A stretch of DNA of 15,249 bases from Deltaproteobacteria bacterium (GCA_016200595.1 JACQEL010000139.1:1-15249); one strand, 5' to 3'; counted from the first letter of the stretch, positions 1 through 6,779 are shown. Notes: generated by a model from the sequence alone, not told the origin. Translations and numbers: made by a program.

Positions 1-1
1 C

Positions 2-508
2 TTTTACACCAGCGTGCTGGGGATGCCGCTGACTAAAACGATCGATTTACCCGATGGCAGGGGGCAGCACTTCTTCTTCGATATTGGCAACGGCGATTCT
101 TAGGCCTTCTTCTGGTTTCCTGATGGCCCTGAAGCTGCGCCCGGCATCGCCTCACCAGGTGCACAAGTTGGCAAGGGCTCGTTGACCACGGCGCACGGCT
201 CCATGAATCACGTGGCGTTCGATGTACCGCTTGAGAGCATTGAGGAGTATCGTGCTAAGCTGGCGGCCAAAGGCATCGAGGTGACCGAGGTTGTCAATCA
301 CGACGATACGCCCCGGCAGGTGAACCCGACGGTGAGTGCCAGCACTTTCGTACGCTCCATTTATTTCTTTGATCCCGACGGGATTCTGCTGGAGTTTGCC
401 AGCTGGACACGCGAACTAGGAAATGAGGGAGACGTGAGGCACCGGCCAGCGACAGCGGCTGACAAGGAACGATATTTGGCAATGGCGGGGGAAGCGCGAA
501 AAGGCTAA
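2..508 (+). pseudogene. VOC-family (glyoxalase/extradiol dioxygenase-like) protein, 5' end off window, interrupted by in-frame TAG
   Basis: One reading frame encodes a two-module VOC (vicinal oxygen chelate) protein. The left part reads FYTSVLGMPLTK, the typical first-module helix, and continues through a FFFD strand. The frame then meets TAG at 101-103, where relatives usually carry a leucine codon (a phrase like SLAFFWFPD), so one base change from TTG explains it. Beyond the stop the same frame continues intact to TAA at 506-508, with the second module containing MNHVAFDV (likely metal-ligand His) and LLEFAS (likely ligand Glu). The downstream piece could restart at TTG 182 or ATG 203, but the nearest Shine-Dalgarno-like AAGGG (173-177) is weak. 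The family binds a divalent metal and acts on small cytosolic substrates; the substrate here is unknown. Either a young pseudogene or a sequencing error. The gene start lies left of the window. Confidence 0.72.
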
Positions 509-590
509 CAAGTACTTAAAACTATCAGCCTTACGATCGGGAGCGCTGGGAGATAGGGAAGGCACGATTCTCACAATAGGAGGGAGTTTT

Positions 591-1052
591 ATGATTCACC
601 CGAAAAAGGTTGGGCATGTCGTGTTAAAAGCGCGCGACCTCGCGCAGGTGGAGAAGTTCTACACCGAGGTGCTGGGCTTCGAGGTCGTCATGCGGCTCAA
701 GCAGCCGCGGGGAGTGTTCTTCTCGTTGGGGGAGCAACACCACGACATCGCGGTGTTAGAAGTGTCTGCAGAAGCGGACGAGCCCAAGGCGGATCAAGTG
801 GGGCTGCACCATGTCGCTCTGCAAGTGGAAGACTTGGCCGCGCTCAAGGAGTGCTATCGGACCTTGCAGCAGCACGAGGTGCCGATCGTGCGGGCGGTGG
901 ATCACGGTATCACCAAGAGCATCTATTTCTGTGATCCAGCTGGCAATCGCTTGGAACTTTACTGTGACGTTGGCGAGGATGGGCTCGCCGAAATACGCCG
1001 TCAGAACGGACGTACCATAGCCGACTTTCCCCCGCTGAACTTGGGGGACTAA
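591..1052 (+). CDS. VOC-family protein (catechol 2,3-dioxygenase / glyoxalase-like), 153 aa
   Basis: A complete single VOC protein built from two beta-alpha-beta-beta-beta modules. The probable metal triad is visible: H9 in GHVVLKA, H74 in LHHVALQV and E122 in RLELYCD. This pattern is shared by extradiol ring-cleaving dioxygenases, fosfomycin-resistance thiol transferases and glyoxalases. The spacing and the LELYCD ending resemble catechol or biphenyl-diol dioxygenases most, but the short length and the lack of substrate-specific residues I can recognise leave the substrate open. The start is set by a strong AGGAGGG at 578-584, six bases before ATG. It follows the broken VOC gene by 82 bp, so the two may be paralogues of one small catabolic unit. 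The transcript probably ends at the terminator at 1247-1273. Confidence 0.88.
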   Translation: MIHPKKVGHVVLKARDLAQVEKFYTEVLGFEVVMRLKQPRGVFFSLGEQHHDIAVLEVSAEADEPKADQVGLHHVALQVEDLAALKECYRTLQQHEVPIVRAVDHGITKSIYFCDPAGNRLELYCDVGEDGLAEIRRQNGRTIADFPPLNLGD

Positions 1053-1095
1053 AAGTCTCGGGCTTGTGTACAGAATCTGGGTGCCGGACCGAGGT

Positions 1096-1212
1096 TTTGG
1101 AGTGCGCAAGCCGTGCTTGCGCTTTTGTTGCTCCAAGCCATGCTTGGGGCAGAGCGTGGGCGAAGCATGGCTTCGCCCGTTGAAAACGGGAGCATGGCTC
1201 CCGCACTCCAAA
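1096..1212. repeat. 117-bp intergenic element: 11-bp terminal inverted repeats enclosing four hairpins
   Basis: The ends TTTGGAGTGCG (1096-1106) and CGCACTCCAAA (1202-1212) are perfect inverted repeats. Inside lie four small palindromes with three-base loops: GCGCAAGC/GCTTGCGC (1104-1122), CCAAGC/GCTTGG (1133-1147), GGGCGAAGC/GCTTCGCCC (1158-1178) and GGGAGC/GCTCCC (1188-1202). All share a core like AAGCCATGCTT. No open reading frame is plausible inside. This architecture fits a miniature non-autonomous mobile repeat or a structured RNA between genes. No clear target-site duplication is seen. Confidence 0.7.
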
Positions 1213-1246
1213 TAGGACGGCGGAAAACTCAGCACAAGAAAGTAGG

Positions 1247-1273
1247 GGCAGCACTCTGTAGCTGCCTTTTTTT
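1247..1273 (+). terminator. Rho-independent terminator upstream of the cyclase gene
   Basis: GGCAGC (1247-1252) pairs with GCTGCC (1261-1266) across an 8-base loop, followed at once by seven T (1267-1273). This is a classic intrinsic terminator for the VOC transcript. It ends only 14 bases before the ATG of the cyclase gene, leaving no room for a normal downstream promoter and leader, so it might also work as an attenuator. Confidence 0.75.
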
Positions 1274-1287
1274 ATAGAGCATTCATC

Positions 1288-4200
1288 ATGAAGTTTTCGG
1301 CAGTGGTGGAGCAGGTGCTCGAAATGTTGCAGCGCCAGGGAAGGGTGTCCTATCGAGCACTCAAGCGTGAGTTCGAGCTTGACAACGACTACATCGAGGA
1401 TCTGAAGGAAGAGATCATTAAAGCCAGACGGCTGGCGATTGATGAAGATGGTGCTGTCCTGGTGTGGACCGGTGGGGGAGCAGAGGGCGAAAAGGCGAAA
1501 AGGGGAAAGGGTGAAAAGGGAAAAGACTTCGGACTCCGGACTTCGGACTCGGGACTGAGTGCGGGCGAACGTCGGCAACTAACTGTGATGTTCTGTGACG
1601 TGGTCGGCTCCACCACGCTCTCCGCACAATTGGACCCCGAAGAGTTGCGGGCAGTGATGCAAGCCTATCAACAGGCTTGTGTTGATGTCATCACACGTTT
1701 TGATGGACATGTCGCAAAATATCTCGGTGATGGGCTGCTGGCCTACTTTGGCTATCCGACTGCGCATGAGGACGATGCTGCCCGTGCCGTACGGGCCGGG
1801 ATAGGGATTATCGGGGCAATCAGGGGTCAGGGGTCGGGGGCCGGGGAGCAGGGAAAACCACTAGCTCTGAACGTCCAGTTATCACAGCCGTTGCAGGTTC
1901 GCATCGGTATTCACACGGGGTTAGTAGTCGCAGGTGAGATGGGCAGTGGCGAGTATCGCGAACAATTGGCGATTGTCGGCGAGACGCCCAATATTGCTGC
2001 CCGACTGCAAGAGCAAGCGCAGCCGAACAGTGTAGTTATCAGCCCGACGACCTCTCGCTTGGTGGCAGGGCTGTTTGAGTGCCAGGATCTCGGACCCCAG
2101 CTGCTCAAGGGCCTTCCCACCCCACTCTCCGTGTACCAGGTTGTGAGAGAGACTGAAGCCCAGAGTCGCTTTGAGGTAGCAATCCGCGCCGGCTTGACGC
2201 CGCTTATCGGGCGTGAACACGAAGTAGGGTTACTACGGGAACGGTGGGAAAGAGCCAAGCAGGGGGAAGGGCAGGTGGTGCTGCTCAGCGGTGAGGCGGG
2301 CATTGGCAAGTCCCGCCTTATGCAGGAACTCAGAGAGCAGGTGAGTCTGGAGGGTGCTACCTGCCTGGCGTTTCGCTGTTCGCCGTATTACCAGAACAGT
2401 GCTTTCTATCCCATCCTTGAGCACTTGCAGCGGCTCTTGCAGTTTGAACGAGAGGAGCCGTCGCAGGCTAAGCTCGGTAAACTCCAGCAGACTCTTGCTG
2501 GCTATCGCTTCCCCCAGACAGATACCCTGGCACTATTAGCGGCCTTACTCTCCTTGCCCCATCCTGAAGGGGCGCCTCCTTTGACGTTGAGTCCTCAGAG
2601 GCAGAAGCAAAAAACTCAAGGAGCACTTGTCGCTTGGCTGATGGAAGAGGCGGAGCGCGCCCCGGTGTACTGTGTCTGGGAAGATCTACACTGGGCTGAC
2701 CCGTCCACGGTAGAAGTGTTACACCTTCTCCTCGCCCAAGTCCCGACCGCGCGGATGTTGACGCTGCTAACGTTTCGTCCTGAGTTTACCCCGCCGTGGG
2801 ACCCTCGTTCGCATCTCACCCACCTCACGCTTAGCCGTTTAGGGCGTCAACAAGTCAGCGAGATGGTAGGACAAGTGGCAGGGGGCAAAGCATTATCCCA
2901 AGAGATCCTCCAGCAAATTGTGGCCAAGACGGATGGGGTGCCGCTGTTTGTAGAGGAACTGACCAAAACGGTCATAGAGTCTGTAGAGTCCATAGGGTCC
3001 GTAGGGTTGCCCAACCGTACATCTCTGCTGATGGCCATCCCTGCTACGTTGCACGATTCACTAATGGCTCGACTGGATAGGCTGGGACCGGCCAAAGAAA
3101 TAGCGCAATTGGGCGCTAGCCTCGGACGAGAGTTTTCTTACGAACTGCTCCAGGCAGTCTCGCTGCTCGACGAAGCGACATTGCGGCAAGGGCTTACCCA
3201 GTTAGTGGAAGCTGAACTCGTCTATCAGCGCGGCCTGCCCCCGCAGGCCACCTACCTCTTCAAACATGCTCTCATTCAGGATGCCGCCTACCAATCGTTA
3301 CTCAAGAGCACGCGACAACAATATCACCAGCAGATAGCCCAGGTATTGGAGGAGCGATTCCCAGTAACGAGAGAGACCCAGCCAGAGATCTTGGCCCATC
3401 ACTACACCGAGGCAAGACTCAGAGAGCAAGCCCTTCCTTATTGGCAGCGGGCTGGTCAGAGAGCCATCCAACGCTCGGCCCACATCGAAGCGATCGATCA
3501 CTTCACAAAGGGGCTAGAGTTGCTCAAAGGACTGCCGGATACTCCTGAGCGTACCCAACAAGAACTGACGTTGCAGACTGTCCTGGCTGCGCCACTGATG
3601 GCTACCAGGGGCTATGCGGCCCCTGAAGTGGAAAGAGTCTATACCCGGGCGCGGGAGCTGTGCCAACAGTTGGGAGAAACTCCTCAGCTGTTTCGCGTGT
3701 TCTTGGGTCTGTTTGCTTTCTATCTCGTGCGGGGAGAATTTCAGACGGCGCGGGCGCTAGGAGCACAGCTGCTGCGCTTGGCCCAAAGCGAACACAACCC
3801 GGCTCGCCTCTTGGGAGCCCATCAGGCGCTCGGGCTCGTTTTGTTCCATCTCGGAGAGTTTGTCTCTGCCCGAGAATACCTGGAGCAAGGCATTGCTCTC
3901 TATGAACCCGAGAAGCATACCTCCCATACATCACGCTCTGGGCAGGACCCCGGAGTCACTTGCCTTTGTTATCTACCCTGGGTCCTGTGGCACTTGGGCT
4001 ATCCAGACCGAGCCCTCAAGAGAGGCCACGAAGCTTTAGCCCTGGCTCAGGAACTATCTCACCCTTTTAGCCAGGTGTATGCCCTCAACTATGCTGCTGG
4101 CCTCCATCAGTTCCGCCGGGAGTGGCAAGCGACCCAAGAGCAGACAGAGGCACTGATTGCCCTCTGTAGGGAACAAGGGTTCGCGCAATGGGTGCCGCAG

Positions 4201-4773
4201 GCGACCATCCTGCGCGGCTGGATCCTAGCCGAGCAAGGACACGAGAAGAAGGGGATTGCGCAGATGCGCCAGGGTTTGGCTGCTTGGCGGGCGACAGGGG
4301 CGGAGATCGGCTCGCCGTGGTTTCTCGCCCTGCTGGCCGAGGGGTGCGGAAAGGCAGGCCAGATCGAAGAGGGTCTTATCGTGCTGACCGAAGCATTGAC
4401 GGCGGTGGACAAAACTGGAGAGCGTCACTACGAGGCCGAGCTGTATCGGCTGAAAGGGCAGCTTACGCTACAAAAGTCCGGAGTCCGAGGTCCGGAGTCC
4501 GAAGTCCCCAGCACCCAGCACCTAACACCTAGCACCCAAGCGGAGGCGGAAGCCGAAGCATGTTTTCTCAAGGCCCTCGAGATTGCTCGCAAGCAGCAGG
4601 CAAAGTCGTTGGAACTGCGGGCGGTGATGAGCCTGAGCCGATTGTGGCAGCAACAGGGCAAGAGGGAAGAGGCGCGGCAGATGCTGGCGGAGATTTACGG
4701 TTGGTTCACTGAGGGGTTTGATACGAAGGATTTGCGAGAGGCGAAAGTGCTACTGGAGGAATTGAGTCATTGA
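1288..4773 (+). CDS. Class III adenylate/guanylate cyclase domain fused to AAA ATPase and TPR-like repeats, 1161 aa
   Basis: A giant cytosolic regulator. Residues 1-60 form an N-terminal winged-helix-like region (GRVSYRALKREF). A class III cyclase domain spans about 95-275, with metal aspartates D104 (MFCDVVGST) and D148 (KYLGDG), K144, and transition-state N235 and R239 (ETPNIAAR), so it looks catalytically complete. An AAA/STAND-type ATPase follows with Walker A GEAGIGKS (335-342) and Walker B-like WEDLHWAD (464-471). The last ~400 residues are alpha-helical TPR-like repeats, ending in the family phrase EIYGWFTEGFDT. It should make cyclic nucleotide in response to a partner bound by the TPR part; the signal is unknown. 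The N-terminus matches the family, so ATG 1288 is kept although no Shine-Dalgarno is evident and a terminator lies just upstream. Five short repeat tracts interrupt interdomain or loop segments without breaking the frame. Confidence 0.93.
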   Translation: MKFSAVVEQVLEMLQRQGRVSYRALKREFELDNDYIEDLKEEIIKARRLAIDEDGAVLVWTGGGAEGEKAKRGKGEKGKDFGLRTSDSGLSAGERRQLTVMFCDVVGSTTLSAQLDPEELRAVMQAYQQACVDVITRFDGHVAKYLGDGLLAYFGYPTAHEDDAARAVRAGIGIIGAIRGQGSGAGEQGKPLALNVQLSQPLQVRIGIHTGLVVAGEMGSGEYREQLAIVGETPNIAARLQEQAQPNSVVISPTTSRLVAGLFECQDLGPQLLKGLPTPLSVYQVVRETEAQSRFEVAIRAGLTPLIGREHEVGLLRERWERAKQGEGQVVLLSGEAGIGKSRLMQELREQVSLEGATCLAFRCSPYYQNSAFYPILEHLQRLLQFEREEPSQAKLGKLQQTLAGYRFPQTDTLALLAALLSLPHPEGAPPLTLSPQRQKQKTQGALVAWLMEEAERAPVYCVWEDLHWADPSTVEVLHLLLAQVPTARMLTLLTFRPEFTPPWDPRSHLTHLTLSRLGRQQVSEMVGQVAGGKALSQEILQQIVAKTDGVPLFVEELTKTVIESVESIGSVGLPNRTSLLMAIPATLHDSLMARLDRLGPAKEIAQLGASLGREFSYELLQAVSLLDEATLRQGLTQLVEAELVYQRGLPPQATYLFKHALIQDAAYQSLLKSTRQQYHQQIAQVLEERFPVTRETQPEILAHHYTEARLREQALPYWQRAGQRAIQRSAHIEAIDHFTKGLELLKGLPDTPERTQQELTLQTVLAAPLMATRGYAAPEVERVYTRARELCQQLGETPQLFRVFLGLFAFYLVRGEFQTARALGAQLLRLAQSEHNPARLLGAHQALGLVLFHLGEFVSAREYLEQGIALYEPEKHTSHTSRSGQDPGVTCLCYLPWVLWHLGYPDRALKRGHEALALAQELSHPFSQVYALNYAAGLHQFRREWQATQEQTEALIALCREQGFAQWVPQATILRGWILAEQGHEKKGIAQMRQGLAAWRATGAEIGSPWFLALLAEGCGKAGQIEEGLIVLTEALTAVDKTGERHYEAELYRLKGQLTLQKSGVRGPESEVPSTQHLTPSTQAEAEAEACFLKALEIARKQQAKSLELRAVMSLSRLWQQQGKREEARQMLAEIYGWFTEGFDTKDLREAKVLLEELSH
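1485..1524 (+). repeat. In-gene G/A-rich degenerate tandem tract (GGCGAAAA-like)
   Basis: Units such as GGCGAAAA, GGCGAAAA, GGGGAAA and GGGAAAA follow one another in the linker between the N-terminal region and the cyclase domain. They are translated as a Gly/Lys-rich stretch (GEKAKRGKGEKGK). Unit length varies from 7 to 9, so this is a looser repeat than the heptamers next to it. Confidence 0.6.
1525..1559 (+). repeat. Five tandem heptamers of GACTTCG/GACTCCG type inside the cyclase gene
   Basis: The units are GACTTCG, GACTCCG, GACTTCG, GACTCGG and GACTGAG, head to tail with no gaps. They encode residues 80-91 (DFGLRTSDSGLS), the linker just before the cyclase domain. The first 17 bases, GACTTCGGACTCCGGAC, recur as an exact reverse complement at 4490-4506 near the end of the same gene. 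Confidence 0.75.
1821..1855 (+). repeat. Five tandem heptamers of CAGGGGT type inside the cyclase domain
   Basis: The units are CAGGGGT, CAGGGGT, CGGGGGC, CGGGGAG and CAGGGAA. They encode a Gly-rich surface-loop insert at about residues 178-189 (RGQGSGAGEQG), between the ARAVRAG helix and the LQVRIGIHTG strand of the cyclase fold, where relatives are usually short. Confidence 0.65.
2975..3010 (+). repeat. Four tandem nonamers of TAGAGTCTG type inside the AAA region
   Basis: The units are TAGAGTCTG, TAGAGTCCA, TAGGGTCCG and TAGGGTTGC. The period of nine keeps the frame and gives a three-residue periodic peptide (ESV-ESI-GSV-GL) at about residues 563-574, after the VEELTKTVIES helix of the ATPase module. 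Confidence 0.65.
4475..4537 (+). repeat. Nine consecutive heptamers (63 nt) in the TPR-like region of the cyclase gene
   Basis: Five units of AGTCCGG/AGTCCGA type (4475-4509) run directly into four of AGCACCC/AGCACCT type (4510-4537). Nine heptamers make exactly 21 codons, so the insertion is frame-neutral. It encodes a Ser/Pro/Thr-rich stretch, about residues 1063-1084, between two helices that are normally close together (GQLTLQ and AEAEACFLKALEIA). Confidence 0.8.
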
Positions 4774-4892
4774 AGGAGAGAGGACTTCACAGCATGGAGA
4801 GCGGCGTGGTAAAGGTTCATGGTAGAGAACAGGAACTCAAGAGAAAGGTAGCTTGGCAAGAGCTAGCGCTGATCTGGGAAGTAAGGGCTTGT

Positions 4893-5222
4893 ATGACGAC
4901 ACAGCGAAAGACAATTTCTCATCCGTATGTCGAGCGTAGGAAAGACATTTGTGGCGGACGTCCGGTCATTACAGGAACGCGCTTTCCTGTGAGTTCAGTT
5001 GTGATTCCCTACCGGCGGGGCCTTACCGCTGAAGAGATTCTTCAAGAATTCCCTCAGCTGACTCCCACCCAGGTATACGGCGCTCTCGCCTATTACTTCG
5101 ACCACCAGAGAGAAATTAACGCAGAGATAACACTCCTCCGGCGCAAAGAGCGACAACTGAACCAGGACACTTCTCTACGACTCTCTCTGTATGGCAAAGC
5201 CCATTCTCTATCTGGATCATGA
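4893..5222 (+). CDS. DUF433-domain protein, probable antitoxin of a VapB-like toxin-antitoxin pair, 109 aa
   Basis: The core is the DUF433 signature: ISHPYVERRKDICGGRP, then VITGTRFPVSS, then GLTAEEILQEFPQLTPTQVYGALAYYFDH. DUF433 proteins carry a helix-turn-helix-like fold related to MerR/VapB antitoxins and usually sit directly before a PIN-like DUF5615 toxin gene, which they would neutralise and autoregulate. The frame is open back to TTG 4770, and ATG 4794 is also possible. ATG 4893 is preferred because the domain begins right after it and TAAGGG (4882-4887) lies five bases upstream. The last 32 bases overlap the start of a truncated toxin-like frame at 5191. Without its partner this may be an orphan antitoxin. 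Confidence 0.8.
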   Translation: MTTQRKTISHPYVERRKDICGGRPVITGTRFPVSSVVIPYRRGLTAEEILQEFPQLTPTQVYGALAYYFDHQREINAEITLLRRKERQLNQDTSLRLSLYGKAHSLSGS

Positions 5223-5298
5223 CGTGCACCTTTATTTCATTGCTGCAATTGCTGTCGTGAACTCTTATGCTAGACACCATCCCCGAAATCGACTGTGA
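5191..5298 (+). pseudogene. Remnant of a DUF5615 PIN-like toxin gene (first ~20 codons only)
   Basis: ATG 5191, inside the end of the DUF433 gene, opens a 35-codon frame beginning MAKPILYLDHDVHLYF. That resembles the N-terminus of DUF5615 PIN-like RNases, whose first acidic residues (LDxDVH) form part of the active site. A full toxin would be about 110-130 residues, but here the frame loses resemblance after about 20 codons and runs into the upstream region and start of the FAD gene, ending at TGA 5296-5298. The overlap with the antitoxin gene is what an intact pair would show. I infer a deletion that joined the toxin start to the FAD gene. The match is short, so this is moderate confidence. 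Confidence 0.5.
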
Positions 5299-6679
5299 TG
5301 TTGCGGTCATCGGCGGCGGTATCGCTGGCTTGTCCGCTGCCATTACTGCCATGCACGAAGGAGCCGAGGTCATTCTCATCGAGAAAGCTCCCAAATTACA
5401 GCGCGGCGGCAACACCGGTATCGCTGATGCCCAGATTCGTTATCCGCACGAACCCGATGAGTATTGCCCGACCGGCCAATCCACAGAAGACTTCTTCAAC
5501 GCTTTCCTGCGCGTGTCGCGCGGACGCGCCAATAAAGACCTTATCCGCACGCTCGTAGACAATGCCGCGGACGCCGTGGACTGGCTCACTGAACTAGGTG
5601 TGCAATGGGAAAAGGGCTATCCCAACGTCGCCGGGTATCGACGCCAGCCCGTAGGCGGTGGTTGGCAGCTGGTGGATACGCTGTATAAACACTTGGAGCG
5701 GGAAGGCGTGCACGTCGCCTATGAGACCGCAGCTGAACAATTGCTCACAGATCGTTCCGGGCGTGTGATTGGCGTCCGTGTGCTGGAGCCGGAGGGCTAC
5801 ACTGATGTGAAAGCTCGTGGGGGGGTAGTGATTGCCAGCGGTGGCTTCGAAGCCAATCCGGAAATGCGCGTGCGCTACTTAGGCCGCTTCATGGACAACA
5901 TCATCCTGCGCGGCACCCGCTACAATACTGGGGAAGGACTGAAGATGGCCCTAGAGATCGGAGCTATGCCGGCTGGACAGTGGGGCGATTTTCATTCTGC
6001 AGTCCTTGATGCTCGCTCTACTCCTTTTGAGTGTGGGGTGACGGCAATTTACATCTTTCAGCTCGGCCTCTTCATCGACGAAGACGGCGAACGCTTTCTC
6101 GACGAAGGCGAGGATTTCCGCGACCAGACGTACGTAAAGTTCAGTAAGGCCATCATGAATCACAAAAATGGCGTGGCTTTCAACATCTTCGATAGTAAGC
6201 CACGCCTAGAAGATCCGGACGCCTGGAAGCGTGCCATCCGCACCGCGGAGGACCCCTACGAGGCGGAGACTCTTCGTGAACTGGCAGACATTATCCAGGT
6301 ACCAGCCGAGCGCATGGAGCGGACCATTCAGACCTTCAATGCTGCCCGCCAACCAGGGACATTCGACCCTTTACGCTTAGACGGACTGTGTACGAAAGGT
6401 TTGGCTGTGAACAAATCCAACTGGGCCCGGCCGCTCGATACTCCACCGTTTCTGGCTTATCCGGTTACTGGCGGCATCACCTTTACCTTCGGCGGGCTGA
6501 AAGCCAACCCCAACGCGCAAGTGATGCATACCTCGGGCCGTATCATTCCTGGCCTCTATGTCGCAGGCGAACCCATGGGCGAGCTGTATTACTACAACTA
6601 TATGGGCGCTACTTCCGTGCTGCGTGGTGCGGTCTTCGGCCGTATCGCTGGGAAGCACGCGGCACGCAGTCGAGGCTAA
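5267..6679 (+). CDS. FAD-dependent dehydrogenase, TcuA-like / fumarate reductase-succinate dehydrogenase flavoprotein family, 470 aa
   Basis: The N-terminus carries a Rossmann dinucleotide-binding motif, VIGGGIAGLSAA with glycines 16-18 and 21, and E39 (LIEKAP) at the end of the second strand to bind the FAD ribose. RGGNTG follows, as in tricarballylate dehydrogenases and related FAD_binding_2 enzymes. The C-terminus has TGGITFTFGGLKANPNAQV, then GLYVAGEPMG and a last FAD-contact helix ending in GRIAGKHAA. These match soluble flavoproteins that oxidise or reduce C=C bonds of carboxylates or ketones. No tcuB-like electron-transfer gene or transporter is adjacent, so the substrate cannot be named. 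No Shine-Dalgarno is visible before ATG 5267; the start is set by the family N-terminus. It overlaps the toxin remnant. Confidence 0.88.
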   Translation: MLDTIPEIDCDVAVIGGGIAGLSAAITAMHEGAEVILIEKAPKLQRGGNTGIADAQIRYPHEPDEYCPTGQSTEDFFNAFLRVSRGRANKDLIRTLVDNAADAVDWLTELGVQWEKGYPNVAGYRRQPVGGGWQLVDTLYKHLEREGVHVAYETAAEQLLTDRSGRVIGVRVLEPEGYTDVKARGGVVIASGGFEANPEMRVRYLGRFMDNIILRGTRYNTGEGLKMALEIGAMPAGQWGDFHSAVLDARSTPFECGVTAIYIFQLGLFIDEDGERFLDEGEDFRDQTYVKFSKAIMNHKNGVAFNIFDSKPRLEDPDAWKRAIRTAEDPYEAETLRELADIIQVPAERMERTIQTFNAARQPGTFDPLRLDGLCTKGLAVNKSNWARPLDTPPFLAYPVTGGITFTFGGLKANPNAQVMHTSGRIIPGLYVAGEPMGELYYYNYMGATSVLRGAVFGRIAGKHAARSRG

Positions 6680-6755
6680 GTGTTGCACCGGTAGTACGTC
6701 GTTCGGTTGAGATCACTGGAGAACTTCTTGCACATCTGCGACAATCGTAGACATA

Positions 6756-6779
6756 AGAAGTCTTGCAGACTTTTCTTTT
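6756..6779 (+). terminator. Intrinsic terminator after the FAD dehydrogenase gene
   Basis: AAGTCT (6758-6763) pairs with AGACTT (6767-6772) over a three-base loop. Two more pairs (A-T and G-T) extend the base of the stem, and the run TTCTTTT follows. It lies 77 bp after the FAD gene stop and 43 bp before the next start, separating the two transcripts. Confidence 0.7.

Noticed and set aside
101..103. Amber codon recoding (readthrough or pyrrolysine) in the first VOC gene
   Set aside because: Other genes here end in TAG and there is no special context; a point mutation or base error is simpler.
910..1578. Minus-strand 222-codon open frame across the VOC end, hairpin element and cyclase start
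   Set aside because: It overlaps two well-supported genes, its sequence has no family resemblance, and it includes the palindromic element; an antisense shadow.
4475..4537. CRISPR-like array
   Set aside because: The units are 7 bases with no spacers, and they lie inside a coding frame.
4770..4892. N-terminal extension of the DUF433 protein from TTG 4770
   Set aside because: The extra 41 residues do not resemble the family, and ATG 4893 has a better ribosome site and sits just before the domain.
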